Shown here one piece after another: positions 24,262-35,642 of a stretch of DNA of 64,000 nt. Each line of letters starts with the position of its first letter. The stretch's first letter is position 1. The stretch is from assembly GCA_963978545.1 (NCBI GenBank), contig OZ021722.1, positions 39,697,365 to 39,761,364 on the forward strand, written 5' to 3'. The stretch comes from Linyphia triangularis (lineage: Eukaryota; Arthropoda; Arachnida; Araneae; Linyphiidae). Both the position numbers and the translations under genes were made by a program. The notes beneath the pieces were generated by a model, which saw nothing but the letters and a program-made list of their open reading frames with translations, was not told the DNA's origin and searched no databases.

Positions 24262-25881
24262 CAGGGTGGCTACAGAATTTGAGAAACAGAATTCCCTGAT
24301 TTCCAGAAGATTTCTTCAAAAATTCCCTGATGTGCGCTATAATTCAAAAAACCAAATAATGCAGAATTTAAAAAATAAAAATTTTATAAGTAAATTTAAT
24401 TCAAAATAGTAAAAGCATAATTGCGCCATAATAAATTTATGGTAAAAATCAAAACAAACATCTTTAGATCTAGAGCTTGAAAAAGAATGGAAAACATTAA
24501 TTAAAAAATACAAAATTCATCAACTACAGCCATACTTGCTAACTTCAAGGTAAAGCAAAACCAGTACAATACTTTTCTTTTTAATTTAAAAAATAACACA
24601 AATAAAAAGTTTTTATTTTCTATTTATCTCACAGGCTGTTTCCTGTTCAGAGCATAAATTTAAAACATTGTCCTAAATATTTACTGAACTTGGGCATGCT
24701 TGAGCATAAAATTTAAATAATCAGCATTTTGGTATTCGGTCTCCAATTTCACTAGGTACATACCTTTCATAAAAAATAATGTCTTTTGTAGTCGACTAAG
24801 ATAAACAACTTATAATGTATAAAAAAAGAAAAAGGAAAGAAAAGGCCTGAGGTATAGAAAAGGCCTGAAATTAAGAGTTTCTTATAAAAATTATTTACTC
24901 ATAGATGTATAGAAATAAAACTTTGTACAATAAAAATATTATCTTAAACCGCAAAAGTACACATTAAATGAGGCAAAAATCGTTTTCATAAAACACGACT
25001 AGCACAGGGTTCATACTGTTTTGGCAGAACAAAAAAATGCAATAATTTTTTTTTAAAAAATCCACAGTCCCTTTACTTGGGATTTATATTAAATATATAA
25101 ACCAAAAACACATATCACTTTCAGTTAATTGTATTTAATAAAATGTCAAAATGAAAGTAAAAAAAAAAAAAAAATCAAGTGCAGGATTAAAAGTTTCTCA
25201 GATATGGATGTCTATAGATTTGTTGCACATCTGTAACGGTTAATAAAAACGAAAAAATCTAATAGAATCAAATTGAAATATTAAGGAATTTAGGGTTCAA
25301 GTATAGCCTGTTGACAAAAAACGCAAGTCAAGAAAAAAAATAATCATTTCTGTAAAGGATGCAGTCAGATTGAAGTTTGAAGATATTTTTAAAAATAAAG
25401 CGTCGGAAGGAGGCCCTGCTGCTAAGTTATAGGATCATTAGAAATCTAACAGAAATAATATGTAACTAATTGTTCCAGGCTTATAATGATCCCAGATAAT
25501 AAAAAAAAAGCAGAACATCAACAGGCGGTTGTGGGCGGGATATCGATGGTTTGGTTTAGTTGTTGAAGGTAGAAAAAGTTTGGAATCGTCATTCTCCCAA
25601 ATCGGCCAAGCAGCCAGATATTGAAGGCTTTTTAGACAGACTTTAAAAAGTACATGGGAAAAAAAAAAACTATATTCAACGTGATGACATCACAGCATCC
25701 ACTTCACGTGACGCAGGCCGAGATAGATATCCGCACGGGGCATGCAAGAAGGGATTTCAAAAATGTCAAAATTCCCTGATTAAAGGGTAATTTTATGAAA
25801 TTCTATGACATTTCCCTAATTTTTCCAAAAGAGTGAAATTCCATGACATTTCTTTGAATTCCAGGTTATGTAGCCACCCTG
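24262..25881. mobile_element. Element C, copy C2 (5-bp TSD)
   Basis: Begins CAGGGTGGCTACAGAATT and ends GTAGCCACCCTG, flanked by GATAT at 24257-24261 and 25882-25886. Subterminal sequence on both sides repeats AATTCCCTGA-type phrases. It has the same span as C1 by my count (1620 bp), although C1 has the extra TA array. No coding capacity was recognised. Confidence 0.88.
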
Positions 25882-25886
25882 GATAT

Positions 25887-26426
25887 TATAGAGTTTTGAC
25901 TTGATCAACATCTGTTTTAGTTGTTTGCCCACATGTGCAGATCTCTGTAACACAGAGGTAGTCACATGCTTCACTTACCAATTGTAAAAAGCCATTGCCA
26001 TTTGCAGCCAATTACTGTATGAAGTATAACCCGAGAAGCTTGTGAAATAATCTGAGAGGAAAGGGGAGCAAAGAGGAAAAATCTTTTGTTTAGACATGAG
26101 GAAAAGTATACATTTTGCAGGAAAATCTGGTTCAGAGCAGAAAAATGTGGATCCTCGAAACAGGAACAAAAAGGGAATTATTACATCAAAAGCAAAAAAG
26201 GAGGAAATCCTCAAAAAGGAGGAAAATCTCCTACTTGAAAGTAGCAATCAAAAATTAAGGATCTACGATGAAAAACAAAGACTTTAAGATCCCTTTTATA
26301 TTGACCTACCAAAAAATAAGCAGTTTTTTTAGAATTTTTAAGGACTGTGCAAACCCTCTAAAAACTCAAGGTGCAGCAACACATATTATGAGAAAAAAAA
26401 TACTCTAAAGAGCCATTGAGTTAGGT
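25887..26426. other. Intergenic with a Lys-rich open frame
   Basis: A 63-codon plus-strand frame at 26096-26287 is rich in Lys and Glu (KAKKEEILKKEENLLLESS), matching the local A-rich composition. There is no family resemblance or splice context, so I do not call it a gene. Confidence 0.25.
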
Positions 26427-26780
26427 CAGGGTTCCCACTCAAATCACAGAATGAAAATCAATGGCTTTCAGCACCTAAATAATGTTTTTAAGGACAGTTG
26501 AAAATTTGTTTTCAGGAATCATGTCTATATATAAATTTTTAATAAAGTATATTCTACCAAAAAAGTTACAAGTTGGTGATTACATAATACAAATATGTCG
26601 ATGCGGATAAGTGGAGGTCACTCGGAAATAGCAAGTGTCTGAGTTGTATTTTTATAAATTTTGCAGTTGGACACACAACATCCGCAAAAATTAAAGACTT
26701 TTAAGGACCTCTAAGCATTTTCAAGGACTTGAAAATAAGTTCGAAAATATTAAGCACTTTTAATGACCGTGGGAACCCTA
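26427..26780. mobile_element. MITE U, copy 1 (5-bp TSD)
   Basis: CAGGGTTCCCAC at the left and GTGGGAACCCTA at the right form a terminal inverted repeat; TAGGT flanks both sides (26422-26426, 26781-26785). The interior repeats TTTAAGGACCT-like phrases. The TSD length matches element C. Confidence 0.7.
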
Positions 26781-26882
26781 TAGGTTTGCCAACCTGGTAA
26801 CCAATTGGACCTCTTCTCACTGTGAAAAGCCCAAATCACTGAAGATTGTATGGTAATTATGCATAATAAAGTCATCCTACTT

Positions 26883-27056
26883 CAGGGTTCCCATTCAAAT
26901 CACAGAACAAAAATCAATGACTTTTAAGGACCTAATTAATATTTTAAGGACCTTTGAAAATTTGTTTTCAGGCATTATGTCCTATATATAAATTTTTAAT
27001 AAAGTATATTCTACCCAAAAAGTTACAAGTTGGTGGGTGCGTAATACAAATATGCC
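26883..27056. mobile_element. MITE U, copy 2, right half missing
   Basis: From CAGGGTTCCCATTCAAATC to about AATACAAATATG it is colinear with copy 1 (26427-26600), then abruptly diverges into the 5' side of the hAT transposase relic. Confidence 0.65.
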
Positions 27057-30000
27057 GGGAAATTCCCATACGGTGATGATAGGAAGAGACTGGCACTGAA
27101 TACAAAAAACAAACAAAACTGGAAGTTCAAGAACGTGTTCTAAAAAAAAAAAAAAAAAAAAACTAGATTTGTTCTTTAAAACTAATATTTTGCCAGTGGA
27201 AGAAAAGAACGATAAAGAAGAACCTGAAAGTGCTCGTGCTGTTTGTGATGGTTATGTTGAGGACGATACTTTCTCTGGAACGAGTTGTTCCAAAACCGCC
27301 ATGTTGTTATCAGAACCTACTGAAATACAAGTAAATTCTCACAACGAGATGAGATCGTACCTGATAGATTTGATGTTAAAAGTCAGTCTTTAACAGAAAA
27401 TAAAGAGCCAACATTAGAAAACTCTTTAAATAAGGATCCAGCTTTGTGGGTCTTAAATGATGCTACTAGAGATCTAATAGCAAAAAATGGCTTTGACCAA
27501 GACATAGGATTAGATTTCACTAACAGCTTAAGAGCGTACAAAGATCAAAAGAGATATTTGACTAAATCTATCTTTGATAGAAAATCAAAAAATGGAGAAA
27601 TTCATGAAAGGAAATGGATGATATTCTCTAAAAGTAAGGGATCAGTTTTTTGTGGCCCTTGTTTAGTGTTTAACGCCAAGGAACGATCACAATTTGTCGA
27701 CAAAGATGGTTTAAATGACTGGCAAAATGGAGAAAGTCGTGCATATCATCATGAAAATTCCCCAATACACAAATTGGCTATTATTATTCTAAAAGCAAGA
27801 GGAATTTCTCTTAATAGCGTTGACAGTATGCTAACTTCACAACCAGACAAAGAAGCACACTATTGGAGAAACGTTTTAACTAGAGTTGTAGCGGCTATCA
27901 AGGCCCTGACATCAAGAAGCCTCGCTTTCAGAGACGACAACAAGATAATTGGTTCTAACAGGAATGGACATTTTCTTATGGCTTTAGAGCTGATATCCAA
28001 GTTTGGTCCATTGTTAGCAACACACATTGAAAAATACGGTAATTGTGGTAGTGGCAATACAAATTATCTCTCTTCCAAGACATGCGTTGAGGTAATTGAG
28101 TTAATGGCTCAAAATGTTAGGCAAGTAATTTGTGAAGAGTTGAAACAATCTAAATACTTTTCTCTCATCATAGACTCGACCCCAGATATGTCACAGACCA
28201 GTTAGTCCTTGCTGTTAGATATGTTTCATGTGACGACCCTGTGAAAGATTTCTTACTTTCATTCCATCAGCTGGTCATAGTTCAGAAGGAATGTTTGAGT
28301 GTGTTATGAATGAGATAGAAAATCTGCAAATAAATATGAATGACTGCAGAGGCCAACCTTACGATAACGCTTCCGATATGGCCGGCGTTTACAATGGTCT
28401 GCAAGCAAAAATAAAGAAAAAAACTCCCTTTATCTTTATTCATCCTGTGAGCGGCACGCTCGGTAAACCTTGTTGGATCATCTGCTGCTCCAAGAAATAT
28501 ATGTATTTTTTATGTGCTCTACAAAGCGATAGGAATGCCAAAAAGCGTTATCAGAATAAGAAGGCAATTAAAAAAGTGTGTCCTACTCGATGGTCAACAA
28601 GAGATGATGCGTGCCAAAGTTTACGAGAGTCTTGGGAAGAAGGGTACATTGGTCTGACAAGAATTTCAAATGACACAACAGAAAAAGCAACGACTAGATG
28701 TGAATCCCAAGGAATATTTTGAAGATTAAAACGCTTTGAGACTGCATTTTTGGTGTTTCTGGAGCACCGTACTTTACAGAATCCATAAAGTTAACAAAGC
28801 CATGAACAGTGGAAGCGCGGATGTTTTGTTGGTCAGAGATTTGTATGGCTTTCTTGAAGAATATTTTACGGAACAGAGAAACAATTTTGAGGAATTGGCC
28901 ATGGATTTAACCAAAACAACATCTTATGAAAAAGACAATAAGTGACAGGCCAAAAGAAAAGTTTGGCCTGTAGAAGACCAAAGTGGAGAAGTCAACTTTA
29001 CTGGCAGTGATGACCTTAAAATAAACACGTTTTTACCAATTATAGACTCTTTTGTTTGTAAATTCAAGAATAAAAAAATGGCCCATGACCAATTTAACTT
29101 CTTAACTCAGTTGTGTGATAACAATACAGAAAAGTAAGAGGAACTGAGGAAAAAGGCCACCAACCTTTACCACGTCTACACAAATGATTTGGATTTCACT
29201 GAAGAGTGCATCCACTTTCAAAAGCAATGGGTATTGATCACCCCTCTGATAAAGGAAGGAATTTCGAAATTTCTGAGGTGTAATTTCTTCAAAGATGTTT
29301 ACCCCAATTTGGACAGTGCTGTAAGGTTTGTGCATACCTGCTACAAATTGTGCGGGAGAACACAGTTTTTCCTGCCTTAGAAGAGTTAAGAACTATCTGC
29401 GAATTAGTATTTCTGAAATAAGGATAAACTAACTTTCATTACTTTGTATTGAAGCAAATACAACAAAAACACTTTCATATGAGGACATTATTAACGAATT
29501 TGCCATTAAGAAATCTCGTAAATTTGAACATGAAGATTAAGAGGGGTGAGTTGTTTTAGAGAAGTTTGTATATTTTTCAACAAATAAACCAGTAATCAAC
29601 AACATTATGTGTAATTTTATTTCACTGTGTAGGACAACTTAATTAAAATTGAACAGTTCTTCAATTACTCAAAAGATAGTCATTAGCATTAAAATATGAA
29701 AATAAGTTTAAAATAGTGATCACTGATCTCCAAGAAAAAATTAATTAATCAAGTTCAAAACCCATTTCCTTTTTTTAACGAATCTTAAAACAAGTAGATA
29801 ACTAATTTAATTAACTAATTTATTATGTAAACCATAAAAATTTTAGTTTTATCTCAACTAAATGAACTTTATATTTAAAATAGATGAAAACACCAATGAA
29901 ATCTATCCTTTTGTTGTATAAAACAAATGTATTAAGCAAATACGAAGGGGCGGCAAATGGACTTTAGCCTATAGTCGGCATACTCTTAAATCTGGCCCTG
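27057..30000 (+). mobile_element. Element Z, 3' portion of the transposase-bearing hAT
   Basis: Downstream of the transposase relic the sequence ends TTAAATCTGGCCCTG at 30000; its reverse complement CAGGGCCAGATTTAAG is a typical hAT terminus. GTCGGCAT lies just inside, resembling the GTCGGCA motifs of element F. A matching left terminus was not found, so the 5' end is truncated or lies beyond the U copy 2 junction. Confidence 0.6.
27160..29540 (+). pseudogene. ZMYM1-type hAT transposase, frameshifted
   Basis: Broken plus-strand gene of a zinc-finger MYM-type hAT transposase (TTF zinc finger, DUF4371, hAT C-terminal domain). In order: LDLFFKTN (27163); the zinc-finger block ERKWMIFSKSKGSVFCGPCL (about 27605-27665); SRAYHHENSPIHKLA; the DUF4371 segment with NRNGHFLMALELISKFGPLL (27955-28015); SKYFSLIIDSTPD (28150) at the first catalytic Asp; CRGQPYDNASDMAGVYNGLQ (28340-28400); CPTRWSTRDDACQSL (28580); and a dimerisation tail ending NEFAIKKSRKFEHED with stop TAA at 29538-29540. 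Frameshifts near 27370, 28190, 28450, 28690 and 29360, plus in-frame stops, show it is dead. The N-terminus is lost or replaced around an A-run at 27141-27160. Confidence 0.88.
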
Positions 30001-31714
30001 ATGGTCCATACATATTTTATAACTTTAACCACTTTATAGCACACTCAACAAAATTATGTTGTTAACTTCTTTGCCGATATTAGATTTGGATTCTGAACTT
30101 AAAACACGTAAATTTTAATGTTTTTCTTCTCTAGCTTTTACAATCTATCCTACACCCTTGACGACTTTGGACTTAAAGTTTTTTTTTTCAATTTGACTTT
30201 TTATTTTTATTGTAATTTAGAAAAAATATTGTACTTTAAAATAAAAAGGAGCTTTCCAAGCAAATACAAGGAAGGTAAAATACAGTACATACAAAGAAGT
30301 AGTGGAGCAAAATTTATTCTGCCCATTTAAATCGAAGGCGTAAAGATGAAATCAAATGAAGTAAAGCCAGTCTATAAGGAAACTATAGGGATCAATAAAA
30401 AATATTATGTTATCACTGTACATAAAAACTTGCCTATAACGGTAATGTAAGGACTTTGAAAGAATGTTTCAGGCAGGGATTTCAGACAGACAGTTTGAAA
30501 TTTTTGCATATCCCATGTTTATACAAGTATTGTAGGGTGGTCCTTATACAGGATCAAAAATGAAATTTCGTACGATTTTAACTCTCACGCCTTCATTTTT
30601 TTATACCTATTTTGACAGCATATCAAATTTTATTCCGAAAAATTCATTTTAACCTGTGCCGCAACAAGCCTGAATTTATTAAATCCATAACACAAATTAA
30701 AAGTTTTTTAAAGAAACTTGTTTCTTCAGATTTGATTGCACACCACCGAAATTTTGTCCTTTTGACCTATTTTAACATTGCACTAAATTTTATTATAATG
30801 AATTAATATTAACCTGTGCCACATTGATATTGAAAGGTGGTAAAAATGACACAGGAATTGGGAAAATTGAATGAAAATAATCCAAAAAAAATTTCTCCTT
30901 AAATAAAAAGGAAATTGGTAAAATATAAATATAATTCAACAAATAAAAGAAATCAAACATTCCTACTACAAAAATTTGGTATTTTACACACCTACATATA
31001 TCGTGCATTCGGATATACTGTATTTTGGCTATGTCTCCCATTTTTTTGATTACCCATTTTCATTCTTTTTTTTTCTTACAAAGTAAGAAGTCACGTTAGT
31101 GTTTCCTGGTGCATTATTTCCTTTAATATATAAATATTTCCCAAAATATATTCACTAGTATCAGCACCTATGTAAAAAGATGTTATTAGAAAACTAATTA
31201 CATCCTGATTAATGCTACAAATCTGGGTTTTCTCCCATTTGAAACGCAAATAGAGTATCAGGGTAGTTCACCCTTGAAATAACACTTGGAAAGTGTCAGA
31301 TTACTTGTCGAAATTTTAGATGCAGTTTAATTTTCATTCAATGATATGATCTGGAAAACAAATGGTGAAGGAAAAGTCTAAGCAGCTGATGTTAGAAACA
31401 TCTTCGAGAGAAAATTAAATGTTTATAATAAATTAACGCATACTTTGGATATAAATTAAATGGAACTTCTGTCTTTATTATATATAGGAGCTGTAGTAAA
31501 TTTTCATTACCAAAAATACCAAATGCCTTGTTTTTAAACAATCCAACTTTCTACAGTTACATTCTATAACAAATTTGCACAACTTATTTCAATTGAATAT
31601 CAATTAATTTCAATATCACTTTCATGTTGAAAAAAAATAACAAGCATAAAAGCAATTTGTTTACTTCTGAAACAATAACATAGAAATGAAAAATAAAAGT
31701 GAATTATATTTTAC
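30001..31714. repeat. AT-rich region with a diverged direct repeat
   Basis: A phrase ending AACCTGTGCCGCA (30605-30665) recurs as AACCTGTGCCACA (30765-30825) with similar preceding sequence, giving a diverged direct repeat about 160 bp apart. Otherwise nothing recognisable in this stretch. Confidence 0.35.
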
Positions 31715-31777
31715 CTCAATTGGAATCAAATTCTTGCTGATTATATCAAACTTGAACAGCTCACACAAATTTAAAAT
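31715..31777 (-). CDS. Possible isolated 63-bp exon
   Basis: On the minus strand a T-rich tract ending in TAG precedes exactly 21 open codons (ILNLCELFKFDIISKNLIPI, then E), followed by a GTAAAA donor at 31714. Only this frame is open; the other two contain stops, consistent with a phase-0 internal exon. The peptide looks natural but I do not recognise its family, and no partner exon was found nearby. It could be a chance match of splice-like signals in AT-rich DNA. Confidence 0.3.
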
Positions 31778-32323
31778 CTAAAAAAAAAATAATAATAATA
31801 ATAATTAGCAAAATTTACAAATAAAAAATTATTACAAGGAAAAAATACTGGAAAACTATCAAAAGGCAGTCTCTATTTAAACCAATGGGTTTAAACAAAA
31901 TGTTTTTTCTTCTCAAAAAAGAGAATTAGTATTTTTAAAGAATAATTTAAAATTGTATTTTTATTTATTTATATTTAGATTTTTCAAATTATTTGATGTT
32001 TTAAATGACTTCTATTTTAACTGAATAATTTAACATTTCTTTTTATTATTTTCAAAGAAAATAATTCACTAAATGAAAAATTATACAAATACTATAGATA
32101 GACTATGTTCTAATGTATTTTAAAATAAATCTTCTAATTAAAGATTATTGAAGTTTACATAAGTATCTGTTGAATCAAAGAGATTGTATTATGTAGATCA
32201 AAGATTGTATTATGTAGTAAAAAATTATCATAGTATTATATTGTATATACTTTGAATTTAAAAAATAGCACCTCTAAATAAAATATTAAAATTTAATATG
32301 ATTTTAATGCCTTTATAACAATA

Positions 32324-32840
32324 AACAATTCCCACATTTTTTATATTCAATTTTAAATGTTTCGAAAAGGCCATAAACACAAAAATTTCTGCTAATTGCA
32401 ATTTTTCTTTTTTTAAATTTTGCAACTAAAGTTTGCTTGTTAAATTTGGTGGGAAAAGCGACATATTTGGCTCAAATCCAATGTGAAGTCACTACATCTT
32501 AAACAACTTGGCTTGAAACACAGCAGCGGAAACCATTTTTGCAAGTTTCTCACAAATCGCGTCAAAGGGCATGGGATATGGCAATTGTCTTCTAAACACA
32601 CATGAACTATTGGCAGAAACCTCACAATAACCATAGAGAACGGAAGGATGTCGTGACGTCACAGCCATAACGTACCGTTTTGATCGGACTGCGATCATAC
32701 GAGGTTTTCAGGCATTTTTTTTCTTAATATTTAAATAACTAATTTTTTTACAGATCTTTGTTTGAATATTTGGAATCAGAAAGAAATTTTTCAGAAATAT
32801 AGACTAATTTAATTCGTTTTTAAAAAATGTGGGAATTGTT
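32324..32840. mobile_element. MITE W with CpG-containing core
   Basis: A 19-bp perfect terminal inverted repeat, AACAATTCCCACATTTTTT at the left and its reverse complement at 32822-32840, bounds 517 bp. Unlike its AT-rich ends, the core (32490-32710) contains several CpGs. K1 lacks the insertion. An open minus-strand frame in the core (68 codons) has no recognisable family. Confidence 0.6.
32654..32661. promoter_or_regulatory. Palindromic CRE-type site in MITE W
   Basis: TGACGTCA, the full cAMP-response-element palindrome, lies in the CpG-containing core of W. Whether it is bound is unknown. Confidence 0.3.
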
Positions 32841-33929
32841 CGTTGTTTATTTATTTAGCTTAAATTATTTTCAAAAGGAATATTCATTATTATTTGAACA
32901 TTAACTATTCAAGTTTATGCAGAGCTAGAAGTGCGGGTAGACACAGGGTGAAGCGTCCCCCCACTTTCCAAGAAAATACTCATGCGTCCCCCACCTCACT
33001 TCTAAAACCACTGAAATCCATCTCCCCACTTTAAAAAACACTCAATCCATCTAAAAACTACTAAAGAAAAATAGCATTAACCAAAATGTAATGACATTGA
33101 GAAAAGTGACTTCAAGTTTTCAAAGGTAGAAAAAAAAAACTATTTAAGGTGTATATATATCATAGTATTATAAAAATATAGTATACTACTTTGTATAAAG
33201 ATATAAATATTTTTATTAACAAATACTGTAAGGTCAACTTTTAACTTTGGAGGAACTTTTTTTTAGGTTAAATTTCTATTAATTTAATTTCATGAAAGTT
33301 GGAAGCACTATTTAAATCTAAATAACCAGTTTGCAACAATTATTAATACATTGTTGCATTATTATTTCACTTTCTCTCTTACTTCTAAGTAAAAAAAAAT
33401 AAAAATCACAGAATATTCATTAAAATAACAATATATTTTGGACCTTTATTCAATGTTAGCATTAGGAAGTGTAAATTATTTCCTTACTAGTTGATATTTT
33501 TTATTATATAATACGAAATTATGAAATTTATCGGTGGGGGGGTGGGGGGGTGCACTTGTCACCAACTTTAGGGCATACACCCACTTTTACAACTGAGTTT
33601 ATGTCAAATTTTATTTATGAATATGTATACATGTAATTAGAAAAGGATTAAAAAAAAAAAAAAAACGTTTAAACCAAAAAAGCATGGTTAACCCGACCCC
33701 CAGGGTTTTTTTTTGGGGTTTATTAGGAATTTTTTTTTTTTTTTTTTTTTTAACTCTGCAGCCTGACAATCAACATTCAACTACATGTCATAATCGCTGA
33801 CATGCCTGCCAACTTCTTTTAAAATTAGGAATTGCAAAATGCCAACAAAGTACCTTTACCAAGAGACCACTCATATATTGCCAGCAAGCCACAAGCATTA
33901 GCCCCACAGAAAACTAATAATCTTTAAAT

Positions 33930-34073
33930 CATTTATAATTCCTATAACGGTACTCAGCCATTGGATGGGTACCAGTTGGCGCCAAGACTTAATGTTTACA
34001 TGACGCATAAATGTATCCCCAAGCCTAAATGTTTATGCTTTGTAATAAGGTTGCTATAGCAACTTCATAACGA
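33930..34073. repeat. Repeat P, left half (split by element A)
   Basis: The palindrome GTTGCTATAGCAAC (34050-34063) is preceded by CGCATAAATGTAT and AAATGTTTATG, which recur inverted at 41164-41215. Together the halves form an inverted-repeat element interrupted by A. A second uninterrupted relative is at about 41890-42130. Confidence 0.6.
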
Positions 34074-34254
34074 TTTGAACAGGGTGCATACACTTTTTTG
34101 GAAGTGAAATTCAAGGACTTTCAAGGCCCTTTTCAAGGATTTTCAAGGCCCTTTTCAAGGATATTTCAACAAAAATCAAGGCCCTATTTTACCGTTGCAG
34201 AGTCGATACCAAAATTTAATTTTTATATATTTTTTTTAATTAACGAAGTTGCAA

Positions 34255-35593
34255 AAAGAATTAAAATACTTATTACTTAACAACTAAGATGCAACCACAT
34301 ATATTTATTGATAATTATACCTCTTACCAGGATAAGGGAAAAAACTAGGATAAAAAAAAAAGTTTTTTTTGGGGTTTAAACCAGTTTTTTTTTTGTTTAA
34401 ACCGGGTTAATTCTTTTCTAATTACACGTACACGTATTTATAAATAAAATTTGTCATTAACTAGAATAATTAATGTTTAAATAATAATTAACATTTTTTC
34501 TGAAAATAATTTAAACTAAGTAAATAAACAATTATTCCTACTTATGTGGACATTCAAATCACATTAAATTTTAGTACTTTATTTAGAGATACTATTCTTT
34601 AAACAGGGTTCATACACATTTTCAGAAAAAAAATTCCCCGAGGTTTCCATCTCGGAGTCAATAATTTTTAGCCACAGAAATAGATATAGCCATCATTTTC
34701 ACAAGTTCTTCGATAACTCGAAAAAAGCGAGTAATTTTTTAAACCCCCTCCTTCGTCTTTGAGTAAAAATACGATTTTGGAGCAGAAAATTATTACATTT
34801 AAATTAGTGATGAAGCAAATATTTTTGTATATTTCAACCTTGATATTTCAAATTAATTTAAAGTAAAAAAAAGGTGTAACTTGTTCATAAATACGTTTGC
34901 ATTCTAAATTTACAATTATTAATTTGATTGCATTACTCAAAAAATAAATTAAAAAGCATGGCATTTATTAACCTCTTTGCCAACAATTAAAATATTAGGA
35001 AGTTTTCAATGATGACATGATATCATAAGGTTCGGGGCACAGCATGGCCCTAGTGTTGCTTTTGCGCCACAAAAACTAACCAACCAATCATAAGGTTCGG
35101 TTCATCACTGAAAGTTTTTCGAAATAATCTCAGTTAGAGCTACTTTTAACAACTGATGAAATAAGATTTTTTTCTTTAAAAACTCTAGTCTGCCTAGTAC
35201 CAATAATTACCTATAGAAGTTCTTCCCAATAATCCAAAATAATTTAATTCGATACAAAGTACTTCCTCCCCCCCCCCCCCATGCAAAAAAAGTGAAACAA
35301 GGCTGCTTAGCGGCAAGCATTAGATTTCATAACTTGTTTGGACTGATAGATCCACTTAGCAGGGTTTTTTTTAGGGCTATTTGTTTATTGGAAGATAATT
35401 TTTTTTAACTCAAAAAAATTAAAACCTCTAACTGAAATTAGACAATTATACTAGCATTTAACATAAAGAAATAACTTCTAATGTAATTAAATAATAAACT
35501 AAAACAAGGCAAGCTGAAAAATATTAATTTTTGTAGTGGTTTGTTTTCTAACACTCTCCATTGTCTAAATGGATTATAGAGGGTTCCCTTGTG
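34255..35593 (+). repeat. Tandem duplication, unit 1
   Basis: The sequence from AAAGAATTAAAATACTT (34255) recurs at 35594, and the segment TGTAGTGGTTTGTTTTC (35535) recurs at 38995. Unit 2 (35594 to about 39050) carries element J and lacks about 1.1 kb of the middle. Unit 1 has the J target site empty at 34302-34303. Confidence 0.75.
35036..35086 (-). mobile_element. 51-bp micro-insertion with 14-bp TSD
   Basis: ATCATAAGGTTCGG occurs at 35022-35035 and again at 35087-35100, bracketing 51 bp whose reverse complement begins TTGGTTGGTTAGTTTTTG. A 14-bp duplication points to LINE-type target-primed insertion of a very short or truncated SINE. It is related to the insertion at 39276. Confidence 0.65.
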
Positions 35594-35642
35594 AAAGAAT
35601 TAAAATACTTATTACTTAACAACTAAGATGCAACCACATATA

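Larger units (their letters stand above)
31867..33758 (+). mobile_element. Element K, copy K2, interrupted
   Basis: Colinear with K1 (49399-50114) at both ends: the left shares the GTTTAAAC and TTAAATTATTTGATG-like phrases (31880-32020), and the right shares ATTAGAAAAGGATTAAAA (33637) and an AACTCTG terminus. Between them lie MITE W (32324-32840) and a further segment with C- and G-runs (about 32940-33590) absent from K1. An inverted K fragment follows at about 34340-34560. Confidence 0.5.

Noticed and set aside
32492..32698. Two overlapping minus-strand frames that looked like a host first exon with a promoter
   Set aside because: The segment lies wholly inside MITE W with 19-bp inverted ends and is absent from K1, so element sequence is the simpler reading.
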